A stretch of DNA of 15,807 nucleotides from Acidobacteriaceae bacterium. Its GTDB lineage: Bacteria; Acidobacteriota; Terriglobia; Terriglobales; Acidobacteriaceae. Positions 7,654 through 13,811 of this stretch are shown here, one piece after another. The translations under genes and the position numbers were made by a program. The first letter of the stretch is position 1, and each line of letters opens with the position of its first letter. The DNA is taken from positions 1 to 15,807 of the forward strand of contig PMXH01000134.1 of NCBI GenBank assembly GCA_003165855.1, written 5' to 3'. A model generated the notes under the pieces. It saw only the letters and a program-made list of their open reading frames with translations, was not told the DNA's origin and made no database searches.

Positions 7654-7757
7654 GAAGGATTGGACGTGACGCGCCACTCCGGTCCGTTGTGTTCAAAGCA
7701 GCGAGAATATTGAAGCGCAGACTTCACACCACTCTCGTTGCGTTTCCCCAATTTGCT

Positions 7758-7834
7758 GGCGGCGTAGCTCAGGTGGCTAGAGCGACGGTCTCATAATCCG
7801 TAGGTCCGTGGTTCGAGTCCACGCGCCGCCACCA
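7758..7834 (+). tRNA. tRNA-Met (anticodon CAU), elongator type
   Basis: Full cloverleaf by eye: acceptor GGCGGCG pairs with CGCCGCC over all seven positions, D arm GCTC/GAGC, anticodon loop CTCATAA with anticodon CAT, T arm CGTGG-TTCGAGT-CCACG, discriminator A and an encoded CCA. The first base pair is G1:C72, which argues against initiator tRNA-fMet, where position 1 is unpaired. The anticodon stem ACGGT/TCCGT has a T-T mismatch at 31:39. CAU could also belong to tRNA-Ile modified to lysidine, but the body resembles elongator tRNA-Met. It is not flanked by integrase or att-like repeats. Confidence 0.96.
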
Positions 7835-7926
7835 ATCTCCTGTCAGTGACAATGACGCCCTTTTTCTTCCGATTTCGGCTCCCATTGTCGATGAATTCGG
7901 AACACTCGCAAGTTTAAGATGACCCC

Positions 7927-8805
7927 ATGCAGAACGTGACGCCGGTCGCGATTGCGGCGCTTGGGCTGGAACTGGTGCCAGCCGTTTTGTTCGGCTTGGC
8001 TTCGGAGCGAGTGGCGCGCGCGGTGGCGCGATGGCCTGTGGCTGTGCGCGTGAGCGTTCCGGCGTTGTTAGTCGCTCCGTACCTATTGGTTTCGATCTCC
8101 GAACACATGTTCCGCTGGGCGTGGTTCGCGCTCTATGCCGTGCTGCCCGTTTTGATTGCCTGGCTGCTTCTCCGCGCCGCGGCCGCCGATGCCGGGCAGC
8201 GCGGCAACTGGCGCGACGCATTGATTCTGCTCGTCCTTGGGCTCGCCGTGGATTTGCGCTGGTTCGACCGCGCGTGGCCGCCGGGGCTGCGGGCTTTGAA
8301 CGAATTGTTTCTGGTGGATGCCGGCCTGTATGGATTTCTGGCGATCCGGCAACTCAGCGGCACGGGATTCGATTTTCATCTGAAATGGAGCGACTGGAAA
8401 ACTGGCCTGCGCGAGCTCGTCTTCTTCACACCTCCCGTCATCGCGCTGGGACTGGCGCTGGGCTTCATCCATCCCCATCGCAACCTGCCGGGAATCGGCA
8501 GCGGGCTCCTGCGCTGGGTAGGGATATTTTTCTTCACCGCCGTGCCGGAAGAGCTTTTCTTTCGCGCCTGGGTGCAGAATCTCCTGGAACGCCGCGTAGG
8601 GCGTCGTGCGGCCCTACTGATCGCGTCAGTATTGTTCGGCCTGTCGCACTTCAATAAGCGCTCCGCCCATTTCAATTGGCGCTACGTACTGCTGGCGACC
8701 ATCGCTGGGATCTTCTACGGACGCGCATGGCGCGAGCACCGCCGCGTCCCCGCCTCGACCATCACCCACGCTAGCGTGGATTGGTTGTGGGGGCTGTGGT
8801 TCTAG
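7927..8805 (+). CDS. CPBP family intramembrane glutamic endopeptidase
   Basis: Polytopic membrane protein of the CPBP (CAAX protease and bacteriocin-processing, Abi) family, active within the lipid bilayer. The three family motifs are present: EELFFR (E208, E209, R213), FGLSH (F237, H241) and HASVD (H281, D285), which supply the catalytic Glu and metal- or water-coordinating residues. Hydrophobic segments near residues 8-25, 40-57, 65-82, 97-110, 164-181, 193-206, 228-240 and 253-265 suggest about eight transmembrane helices. Length is 292 aa. The ATG at 7927 has no clear Shine-Dalgarno sequence. It starts 92 bp after the tRNA and may be served by read-through or its own unseen promoter. The substrate is unknown; family members process prenylated proteins or peptides or give bacteriocin immunity. 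Confidence 0.9.
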   Translation: MQNVTPVAIAALGLELVPAVLFGLASERVARAVARWPVAVRVSVPALLVAPYLLVSISEHMFRWAWFALYAVLPVLIAWLLLRAAAADAGQRGNWRDALILLVLGLAVDLRWFDRAWPPGLRALNELFLVDAGLYGFLAIRQLSGTGFDFHLKWSDWKTGLRELVFFTPPVIALGLALGFIHPHRNLPGIGSGLLRWVGIFFFTAVPEELFFRAWVQNLLERRVGRRAALLIASVLFGLSHFNKRSAHFNWRYVLLATIAGIFYGRAWREHRRVPASTITHASVDWLWGLWF

Positions 8806-8895
8806 AGTATCTCGACGATTGGGGCACACACCATCATGGCAAAGGTCCACGACTGTTGTGCGGACCATTCACACCGTCTCCTCGCTTCGCTCGTC

Positions 8896-8978
8896 GGACA
8901 GCCGAGTGCCTGCCCTGAGCGGAGTCGAAGGGCGGCTGTCTCTACATGGCTACTGCCGAGGGCTGGTATCTCTACATG
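8896..8978. repeat. Intergenic palindromic element with duplicated flank
   Basis: GACAGCC (8897-8903) pairs with GGCTGTC (8934-8940) and, inside it, GCCCT (8912-8916) with AGGGC (8929-8933), enclosing TGAGCGGAGTCGA. The right edge is duplicated: GGCTG...TCTCTACATG appears at 8934-8948 and again, with a 3-nt insertion, at 8961-8978. The GAGCGNAGTCGA core resembles a dispersed palindrome seen between genes in many environmental bacteria. It lies between the CPBP gene and the convergent ABC gene, the usual location for such elements. Confidence 0.65.
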
Positions 8979-8984
8979 AGGTGT

Positions 8985-9785
8985 TTAGACTGCCACTTCC
9001 GGTGTGGCTTCGATCAGGCTGCGGGTGTAGGGATGCTGCGGGCGCTCGGTGATCTGGTCGGTTGATCCAATCTCGACAATCTTCCCGCGATACATCACGG
9101 CGATGCGCGTCGAAAGATAGCGCACGACCGGCATGGAATGCGAGATGAAGAGATAGGTCAGGCCGAAGTCGCGCTGCAGTTGCGCGAGCAGGTTGACGAT
9201 CTGCGCGCCCACGCTGACGTCGAGAGCAGAGACTGGTTCGTCGGCCACGATGAACTTAGGACGCAGCGCCAGGGCGCGGGCGATGCCAATGCGCTGGCGC
9301 TGCCCTCCGCTGAATTCATGGGGGAAGCGCTGCAGGATGGATTCGTCGAGGCCGACGGCGCGGAGAAGTTCGACGACGCGGGCGCGAATTCCACCCTTTG
9401 CGGTTTCGCTCCCGTGAATAAGGAGCGGCTCGGCGATGATGTCTTCGACGCGGAAGCGAGGGTCGAGCGAGGCAAAGGGATCCTGAAAGATGATCTGCAT
9501 GTCGCGGCGGAGGCGGCGCATCTCGCCGGGGCTGGCGGCGAGCAGATCGCGGCCTTCGAAGCGGATGCTGCCCGAAGTGGGTTCGATGAGGCGCAGGATC
9601 AAGCGTCCGAGAGTGCTTTTGCCTGAGCCCGATTCGCCGACTAGGCCGAGGGTTTCGCCGGCGTGAATGTCGAGCGAGACATCGTCGACGGCGCGGACTT
9701 CGTTTCTGCTTCTCGATGTTCCACCAAGGGCAGATTCGCTTTGCGAATAAATCTTGGTCAGGTTGCTGATTTCGACAAGGGGCAT
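8985..9785 (-). CDS. ABC transporter ATP-binding protein, OppF/DppF type
   Basis: Cytosolic ATPase subunit that would energise peptide, dipeptide or nickel-type uptake. Motifs are Walker [11 protein letters not shown]-loop [16 protein letters not shown], signature [15 protein letters not shown], Walker [13 protein letters not shown] and the switch His in FISHSM. The [10 protein letters not shown] string and the late [12 protein letters not shown] are specific to the oligopeptide/dipeptide ATPase branch. At 266 aa it ends straight after [12 protein letters not shown] and lacks the ~50-60 residue Cys-containing C-terminal extension of ordinary OppF/DppF. No permease, binding protein or OppD partner is present in the window. 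The start is 51 bp after the transporter stop, with no Shine-Dalgarno sequence; a TAGAAT on the - strand at 9800-9805 could give it a very short leader. Confidence 0.9.
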   Translation of the reverse strand: MPLVEISNLTKIYSQSESALGGTSRSRNEVRAVDDVSLDIHAGETLGLVGESGSGKSTLGRLILRLIEPTSGSIRFEGRDLLAASPGEMRRLRRDMQIIFQDPFASLDPRFRVEDIIAEPLLIHGSETAKGGIRARVVELLRAVGLDESILQRFPHEFSGGQRQRIGIARALALRPKFIVADEPVSALDVSVGAQIVNLLAQLQRDFGLTYLFISHSMPVVRYLSTRIAVMYRGKIVEIGSTDQITERPQHPYTRSLIEATPEVAV

Positions 9786-9836
9786 GGTTTGTATTCAAGA
9801 TTCTAGAGTATGGAGTGAATTATTGCGCCGTGATCG

Positions 9837-10700
9837 TTATTGCGCTGCGATCATGGGGACGGCAGCCAGGGCGGCCAGCAGGCCGACGAATCGCCAACGG
9901 GTGAAATGTTCCTTCAGGAACACGCGAGCCAACAGCACGGTGACGGCGGGATAGAGCGAGGAGATGACGACGGCTTCGTCGAGGCGTCCGGTCTGGCTGG
10001 CGCGAACGAAGAGCAGGGTACCGAGGGAGTCGATGCAGCCGGTGAGCACTCCCCAACGCAGGCCAGCAGCGGTGATGTCGCGAAAATTCCAGCTCAGCAG
10101 GACGACCGTAGCGGTGATGAGCAAGGCGCCGGCTCGAGTCAAGGTTGCGATCCAAAGCGCCGAGCCGGCGCCGGCTTGGCGGACGCAGAGATAGAATCCG
10201 GCGAAGCCAATGCCGGCGACGACGGCGAGGCCGATGCCTTCCGGAGTGGCACCGTCTTCGGAGCGGGTGATGAGCCAGAGTCCGGTGGCGGCTAGGAAGA
10301 AGCCGAGGATGGGAATGCGGCCGGGCAAGCCCTCGGTGAACATGGAAACAACTGCTGGGATTGCGGCGCTCAGGACGGCGGCGACGGGGGCGGTTAGTCC
10401 CATCCTGCCGGAAGAAAGGGCGCGATAGAAGATGGCGAGGGCAGCGCCTCCGGAGACGCCGGCGGCGAGGACCCAGGCGGCGCTGCGGGCGGAAGGGAAT
10501 GGGGCGTGAGTGGCGGAGGCCAGCGTGACCATCAGAAGCAGGCCGCCGATGTTCACGACCGTGGTGAAGAGGAATGCGCTGGCGCGGCGGGTGGCGTAGC
10601 CGCCGAGGAAGTCGCTGGTGCCCCAGGCCAGGACGGCGGCCAGTCCGTAGGCGGCGGTGGCGACTTGGGGCGCGGCGTACATGAACGACGAGGTTAACAT
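9837..10700 (-). CDS. EamA/DMT superfamily transporter
   Basis: Inner-membrane permease of the drug/metabolite transporter superfamily, normally ten helices built from two EamA repeats. The sequence is almost wholly hydrophobic with short polar loops. The first repeat begins AYGLAAVLAWGTSDFLGGYATRR and the second begins near GIGLAVVAGIGFAGFYL. The C-terminus has SSLYPAVTVLLARVFLKEHF, the typical EamA ending. Start is uncertain: ATGs at 10700 and 10682 both precede the first helix. The frame is open to 10838 but would translate the operator-like cluster and a non-hydrophobic, non-family stretch, so I reject the long form. No start has a clear Shine-Dalgarno sequence. Substrate unknown. Probably co-transcribed with the downstream ABC ATPase. 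Confidence 0.87.
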   Translation of the reverse strand: MLTSSFMYAAPQVATAAYGLAAVLAWGTSDFLGGYATRRASAFLFTTVVNIGGLLLMVTLASATHAPFPSARSAAWVLAAGVSGGAALAIFYRALSSGRMGLTAPVAAVLSAAIPAVVSMFTEGLPGRIPILGFFLAATGLWLITRSEDGATPEGIGLAVVAGIGFAGFYLCVRQAGAGSALWIATLTRAGALLITATVVLLSWNFRDITAAGLRWGVLTGCIDSLGTLLFVRASQTGRLDEAVVISSLYPAVTVLLARVFLKEHFTRWRFVGLLAALAAVPMIAAQ

Positions 10701-10723
10701 GTGCCGGCTGGGAGGTGAGGGCT

Positions 10724-10781
10724 GGAACATTGCATGTGCAAATGTTCCAGTCGGAACATTAGAGCGTTTTGCCGGAACATT
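10724..10781 (-). promoter_or_regulatory. Cluster of four GGAACATT half-sites (putative operator)
   Basis: GGAACATT occurs at 10724-10731, 10753-10760 and 10774-10781, and its reverse complement at 10741-10748. The second and third form a perfect palindrome with a 4-nt centre. The first and second, extended by one base, are 9-bp arms with a 9-nt centre. The third and fourth are direct repeats 21 bp apart, two helical turns. They overlap the predicted - strand promoter, so repression or activation of the transporter gene is likely. I do not recognise the regulator. Confidence 0.6.
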
Positions 10782-10786
10782 GTGGA
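10758..10786 (-). promoter_or_regulatory. Candidate promoter of the EamA transporter gene
   Basis: Read on the - strand, TCCACA (10786-10781, four of six) is followed after 17 bp by TCTAAT (10763-10758, five of six matches to the -10 consensus). One GGAACATT half-site overlaps the -10 hexamer and another fills the spacer; two more lie just past the predicted start near 10751. This arrangement supports a short protein start at 10700 or 10682. Confidence 0.42.
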
Positions 10787-10805
10787 AATCTCGGAAATCT
10801 CGGAA
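10784..10805. repeat. 9-bp tandem repeat GGAAATCTC
   Basis: GGAAATCTC occurs twice head to tail (10784-10792 and 10793-10801), followed by a partial third copy GGAAA. It abuts the half-site cluster on the promoter-distal side. It may be an activator site or simple slippage. Confidence 0.6.
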
Positions 10806-10858
10806 AACCACCTTAAAGCTATAATTGGTAGGCGGCAAGAAATTGGGGGGGTATGGGG

Positions 10859-11614
10859 TTAGGAGCAGAGCCTGGAAAGTGGTGAAAAAGACACAGGGCG
10901 AAGGAAAAGCGGCGAAAAACGGGGCTCGAGGATGGCAGTCGGGGGTGGGGAGTGCTGATTACATGGGGTTACGGGGTACAGGGGAATGTCCCCGGAGCGG
11001 TCCCAAAGATCTTTGACGGAAGTGTCAGTGAAGGTCGCGGCAGGACGTAGATTCTGATTTGGCTCTTTCGCTCCCGCCGCCGCGAGACATAACTGCCCCG
11101 TGGCTGTATCCAGAAGAATCTTCGCGCTAGCACCACCTTCGGATACGACAAATCGTCCAGTTTGCACGGGCCGAGCTGAGCGTAGGGTGAGGTGTGTGGA
11201 AGCCATTAGTAGCAACCCTGTAATCAGCGCAGCAATTATCGCCGTCCACAAAGGCATGAACGATTTCCAGCGTTCAGCCGCACTTACTTGGCGGTCGTGG
11301 AGATCAATAGCTGTCTGGAGAAGCGGATAGACTAATTCCGACGGAAGCACCTTTACTCCAGTGGCATCGTCGCGGGTTATGACGTGTCTTGCAATGAGGG
11401 ACAAATGCTTTTTGTCATCCTTTTCGACTCGAAAAAATTCAGGATGTTCTTTTGCGAGAGTTGCCCAAGATTGGGATGAAGAAGGCGGTCCTTGCAATTC
11501 TTCCGTTAAGCCAGCTTCCGTGCGATGGGTGTACTTATCCAGCGAGAGCACCTGGATTAGCGCAAGCACATCAGAGAGACGGTTGTTCTTGGTATAAGGA
11601 CGACCCTGTTTCAT
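10859..11614 (-). CDS. Unrecognised protein with one transmembrane helix
   Basis: I do not recognise this 251-aa protein. Residues 11-80 look like a compact, possibly winged-helix-like cytosolic domain (RLSDVLALIQVLSLDKYTHR ... HPEFFRVEKDDKKHLSLIARHV). A charged linker follows, then one clear membrane helix at about 121-139 (PLWTAIIAALITGLLLMAS). After it, TGRFVVSEGGASAKILLDTATGQ resembles the short beta unit with an LDTxTGQ motif found in many envelope proteins. The last ~35 residues are Pro/Ser/Arg-rich and may be read-through of low constraint. The start is well supported: AGAGG lies seven bases upstream of the ATG. It sits 60 bp downstream of the similarly unrecognised gene at 11675-12497, on the same strand, in lower-GC DNA than its neighbours. 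Confidence 0.72.
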   Translation of the reverse strand: MKQGRPYTKNNRLSDVLALIQVLSLDKYTHRTEAGLTEELQGPPSSSQSWATLAKEHPEFFRVEKDDKKHLSLIARHVITRDDATGVKVLPSELVYPLLQTAIDLHDRQVSAAERWKSFMPLWTAIIAALITGLLLMASTHLTLRSARPVQTGRFVVSEGGASAKILLDTATGQLCLAAAGAKEPNQNLRPAATFTDTSVKDLWDRSGDIPLYPVTPCNQHSPPPTAILEPRFSPLFLRPVSFSPLSRLCS

Positions 11615-11674
11615 TTCTGGCCTCTGCCAGCTTTCGCAGACGGCGCGAATTATCTCACGGCGAGCCGCAGTGAG

Positions 11675-11917
11675 CTAGCTCTGTGGTGGGATGGTCTGTT
11701 CCTGTCGGGTCTTCCTCCCACCGTTAGGGCGCGAGAGGCGCAGGTCTGGATCATGGGTCATAGCGTGCTCTTCCTCTTCTAGTAGGGAGTCTTGAAGACT
11801 TAAGCCTCGTTTCTGAAACCCGCACTCGCATGTGACGTACCAGCCTCCCATATCCTTGTGCACCATCAATTCTAGGTAAAGAGCAATGCGGCAACGGATG
11901 CCTAACTGGATATTCAT
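11675..11917 (-). CDS. Probable frameshifted C-terminal part or small separate ORF
   Basis: This - strand frame gives about 80 aa from an ATG at 11917 and is +1 to the frame of the gene entering from 12497. It contains MGGWYVTCECGFQKRGLSLQ, with CxC followed by HxxxH (EEEEHAMTHDP), a pattern like small zinc-binding domains. In the same DNA the other frame is rich in AGA/AGG Arg codons and looks non-coding, so this frame is the likelier natural one downstream of about 11920. No convincing Shine-Dalgarno sequence precedes 11917; a GGGGAAG lies too far upstream. It is either the displaced tail of the upstream gene or a separate small protein. It ends 60 bp before the next gene's start. Confidence 0.42.
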   Translation of the reverse strand: MNIQLGIRCRIALYLELMVHKDMGGWYVTCECGFQKRGLSLQDSLLEEEEHAMTHDPDLRLSRPNGGRKTRQEQTIPPQS

Positions 11918-12497
11918 GAGGACGGAGAGACTTCCCCGTTTCTTCAGCGGCCAGAACTTCAGCCCACCTTTGCTTGGCCTCCGCGTAGGCCTCAGCACAC
12001 TTGGGGCAAAGAGCCTTCTTCGGGAGGCCGGGGCCCGGTTCCGGGTCCGAAAAGGAGGACCGCTTGTTGCATCCGTCCTCAATACGGTCAGGGGTCAGCG
12101 CTGCGATCAAGCGACTCTGCTCTTGAAATTTAGCAAATGCCGCCGAATCCGCTTCCTCCAGGGTCATGCCGTCCCCAAGGGAACGTAATCTGTTCAACCT
12201 TTCCCAAGCGGACAGCAGTTTCTCGCTGCGTGCCGGGGCTTGGGCACTTTCCAGATCGGTGACCGGAACCCCTTTCCAAGCCAAGAGAACATAGAGATTG
12301 CTCAGTTGGCGGGAAAGCACCCGGTCATCCTTACGCGTGAACGTCAGAAGTCCGTCCTTGATGCGGAAAATTACAAAAGCGATCAAGGCTAACAGGATAA
12401 GCACGCACGCCTGCCAAGCTGCGAAGAGAGAAAACGATAGGGCGACGGATGCGCCAGCCGCCGACCACAGGGCAAGGCTCGTTAGGAAGGCTTTCAT
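11751..12497 (-). CDS. Unrecognised membrane protein, C-terminus probably frameshifted
   Basis: No family recognised. The N-terminus has two adjacent hydrophobic segments (about residues 4-20 and 25-46), followed by a charged, mainly helical cytosolic region (KDDRVLSRQLSNLYVLLAWKG, later EEADSAAFAKFQEQSRLIAAL) and a CPKC pair that could bind zinc. The start is strong: AGGAG sits seven bases before the ATG at 12497. Up to about residue 192 (AAEETGKSL) the composition is protein-like. The last ~55 residues of this frame turn into an Arg/Pro/His-rich string with many AGA/AGG codons. Switching +1 near a run of four Gs (minus strand) at about 11934-11937 restores a plausible sequence ending at 11675, so the gene may carry a frameshift or a sequencing error. 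Probably co-transcribed with the gene at 10859-11614. Confidence 0.6.
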   Translation of the reverse strand: MKAFLTSLALWSAAGASVALSFSLFAAWQACVLILLALIAFVIFRIKDGLLTFTRKDDRVLSRQLSNLYVLLAWKGVPVTDLESAQAPARSEKLLSAWERLNRLRSLGDGMTLEEADSAAFAKFQEQSRLIAALTPDRIEDGCNKRSSFSDPEPGPGLPKKALCPKCAEAYAEAKQRWAEVLAAEETGKSLRPHEYPVRHPLPHCSLPRIDGAQGYGRLVRHMRVRVSETRLKSSRLPTRRGRARYDP

Positions 12498-13090
12498 TTT
12501 CCTGCTCCTCTTGTGGCACCAGGGGTCTGGCCCACCTTTGCCGGAGCAATTTTAACTGAGGATGCCCCGCGTTTGCTTACTTTGCAAGGGTGGGCCGCGG
12601 TGCAGCCGACCGCGAGGGTTTTGACTTTGACGAAGAGCGCGTCCGGTCCGACAGACGGGATCGAGAACGTCCTTCGCGTGACGACGTTCATCCGTCGCGG
12701 CGCTGTTGCCGCTGGTAGGGATGCTTCGACTGCGCGGGATTGTCCTTCGGACAATCTCACTTCGCTCAGCATGACAGCCTTATGCCGGACGTGCCCAGAC
12801 GGGCACGCGGCGTCTCGTGGCGAATCAGGCATCCCTACGGGATGCGCTTCGTTTCTGTTGCGTCTACCCGGCGTTGAAACGCCGGGCTATTTTCGGGCGT
12901 CGCTTCGACTGCGCTCCCCGTTTGTCACCTCGCGCCGGAAAACCGGGGAGTGTTGAGGGTCAAAATCCCAAGGGGTTTGACGGTGGTGGAATCCCACTTC
13001 TCGCAAAGAACGCGAGAAATGGGGCACCCGCATTCGCGAAGATGGCGGGCTTTCGCGGGCAAGAGTGCCCGCGCCACACTAGCGGGTGCG
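12498..13090. repeat. Gene-free mosaic of palindromic intergenic elements
   Basis: No credible gene was found here, and frames that stay open are Arg/Pro-rich. Perfect or near-perfect inverted repeats follow one another: 12529-12541 with 12584-12596 (12 of 13); 12738-12745 with 12749-12756, loop TTC; 12790-12796 with 12801-12807; 12829-12835 with 12839-12845, loop TAC; 12867-12874 with 12879-12886, loop TGAA, then CTATTTT; 12914-12919 with 12945-12950; 12959-12964 with 12976-12981; 12993-13004 with 13012-13023 (11 of 12); 13054-13061 with 13066-13073, loop AGAG. A wider pair, 13025-13031 with 13082-13088, encloses the last. Stretch 12598-12720 shows no clear structure. Several elements look like dispersed families typical of acidobacterial genomes, from memory and not from a search. 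Confidence 0.75.
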
Positions 13091-13122
13091 TGTTAGAATT
13101 TCCCCCTGGAAGGTCCTTAGGA
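13091..13122 (+). promoter_or_regulatory. Extended -10 promoter and Shine-Dalgarno of rpe
   Basis: TGT directly before TAGAAT (13094-13099) makes an extended -10 (TGn plus a five-of-six hexamer), which needs little -35; the -35 position falls in the end of the last palindrome and has no match. TAGGA (13118-13122) lies eight bases before the TTG start at 13131 and supports that start. Confidence 0.45.
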
Positions 13123-13130
13123 AAACCTGA

Positions 13131-13805
13131 TTGATTGAGCTGGCACCATCGATTCTTGCGGCGGACTTTGCGCGTCTGGGGGAACAGGTGCGGGCGGCGG
13201 AGGAAGGTGGCGCGACGGTCGTCCATGTGGATATTATGGACGGGCATTTCGTGCCGAACCTGACGATTGGGCCGCCGGTGGTGAAGTCGCTGCGCAAGGT
13301 GACGGAGTTGCCGCTGGACTGCCACTTGATGATCGAGAATCCGGACGAGTTTATTCCGGCGTTTGCGGAAGCGGGGGCGGATTGGATCTCGGTGCATCAG
13401 GAAGTTTGCCGGCATTTGAACCGCACGCTGCATCTCATCAAGAGCCATGATTGTCTGGCGGGTGTGGTGATTAATCCGGCGACGCCGGTGGATACGCTGG
13501 AGGAAGTGCTGGATCTGGTGGATTATGTGCTGGTGATGTCGGTGAATCCGGGGTTTGGGGGACAGAAGTTTATTCCGGGGACGCTGCACAAGATGAGGCA
13601 ATTATCGGAGATTCGCAGCCAACGCCGGCTGACGTACCGCATCGAAGTAGATGGCGGGGTGGGGCACGACACGGTCGGCGATGTGGTGCGGGCGGGCGGA
13701 GAAATTCTGGTGGCGGGCAACGCGGTGTTCGGTAGTGGCGATCCAAAGAAGAATGCCGGGGCGCTGCTGAAGGCGGCGACGGAAGCGGCGCTGCTGAAGG
13801 TGTAA
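13131..13805 (+). CDS. rpe: Ribulose-phosphate 3-epimerase
   Basis: Interconverts ribulose-5-phosphate and xylulose-5-phosphate in the pentose phosphate pathway; soluble (beta/alpha)8 barrel. APSILAADF at the N-terminus, VHVDIMDGHFVPN (31-43), DCHLMIENPD (63-72), VMSVNPGFGGQKF (135-147) and VDGGVG (173-178) are the family motifs. Metal ligands H32, D34, H65 and D174, with D34 and D174 as the acid/base pair, are all present. At 224 aa it is the usual length. The start is TTG at 13131, supported by TAGGA eight bases upstream and by the family's N-terminus. It is followed by the inverted heptamer array rather than a normal terminator. Confidence 0.96.
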   Translation: MIELAPSILAADFARLGEQVRAAEEGGATVVHVDIMDGHFVPNLTIGPPVVKSLRKVTELPLDCHLMIENPDEFIPAFAEAGADWISVHQEVCRHLNRTLHLIKSHDCLAGVVINPATPVDTLEEVLDLVDYVLVMSVNPGFGGQKFIPGTLHKMRQLSEIRSQRRLTYRIEVDGGVGHDTVGDVVRAGGEILVAGNAVFGSGDPKKNAGALLKAATEAALLKV

Positions 13806-13811
13806 GGCCGC

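Noticed and set aside
7550..7696. Longer kdsB frame starting at 7696
   Set aside because: The KdsB family starts at KTIAVIPAR; the extension has no family character and overlaps the strong + strand tRNA promoter.
7758..7926. tRNA-associated integration site
   Set aside because: No integrase, no direct repeat of the tRNA 3' end and no foreign cargo follow; the CPBP gene has normal composition.
10701..10838. Longer EamA transporter reading frame starting at 10838
   Set aside because: The extra 46 residues are not hydrophobic or family-like, and they translate the exact GGAACATT half-sites and the 9-bp tandem repeat.
12513..12956. Open frames on both strands across the repeat mosaic
   Set aside because: They translate hairpin elements, are Arg/Ala/Pro-rich, have no ribosome-binding site and do not resemble known proteins.
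12529..13088. CRISPR array
   Set aside because: The palindromes differ from each other and are unevenly spaced; there are no identical repeats with unique spacers and no cas genes.
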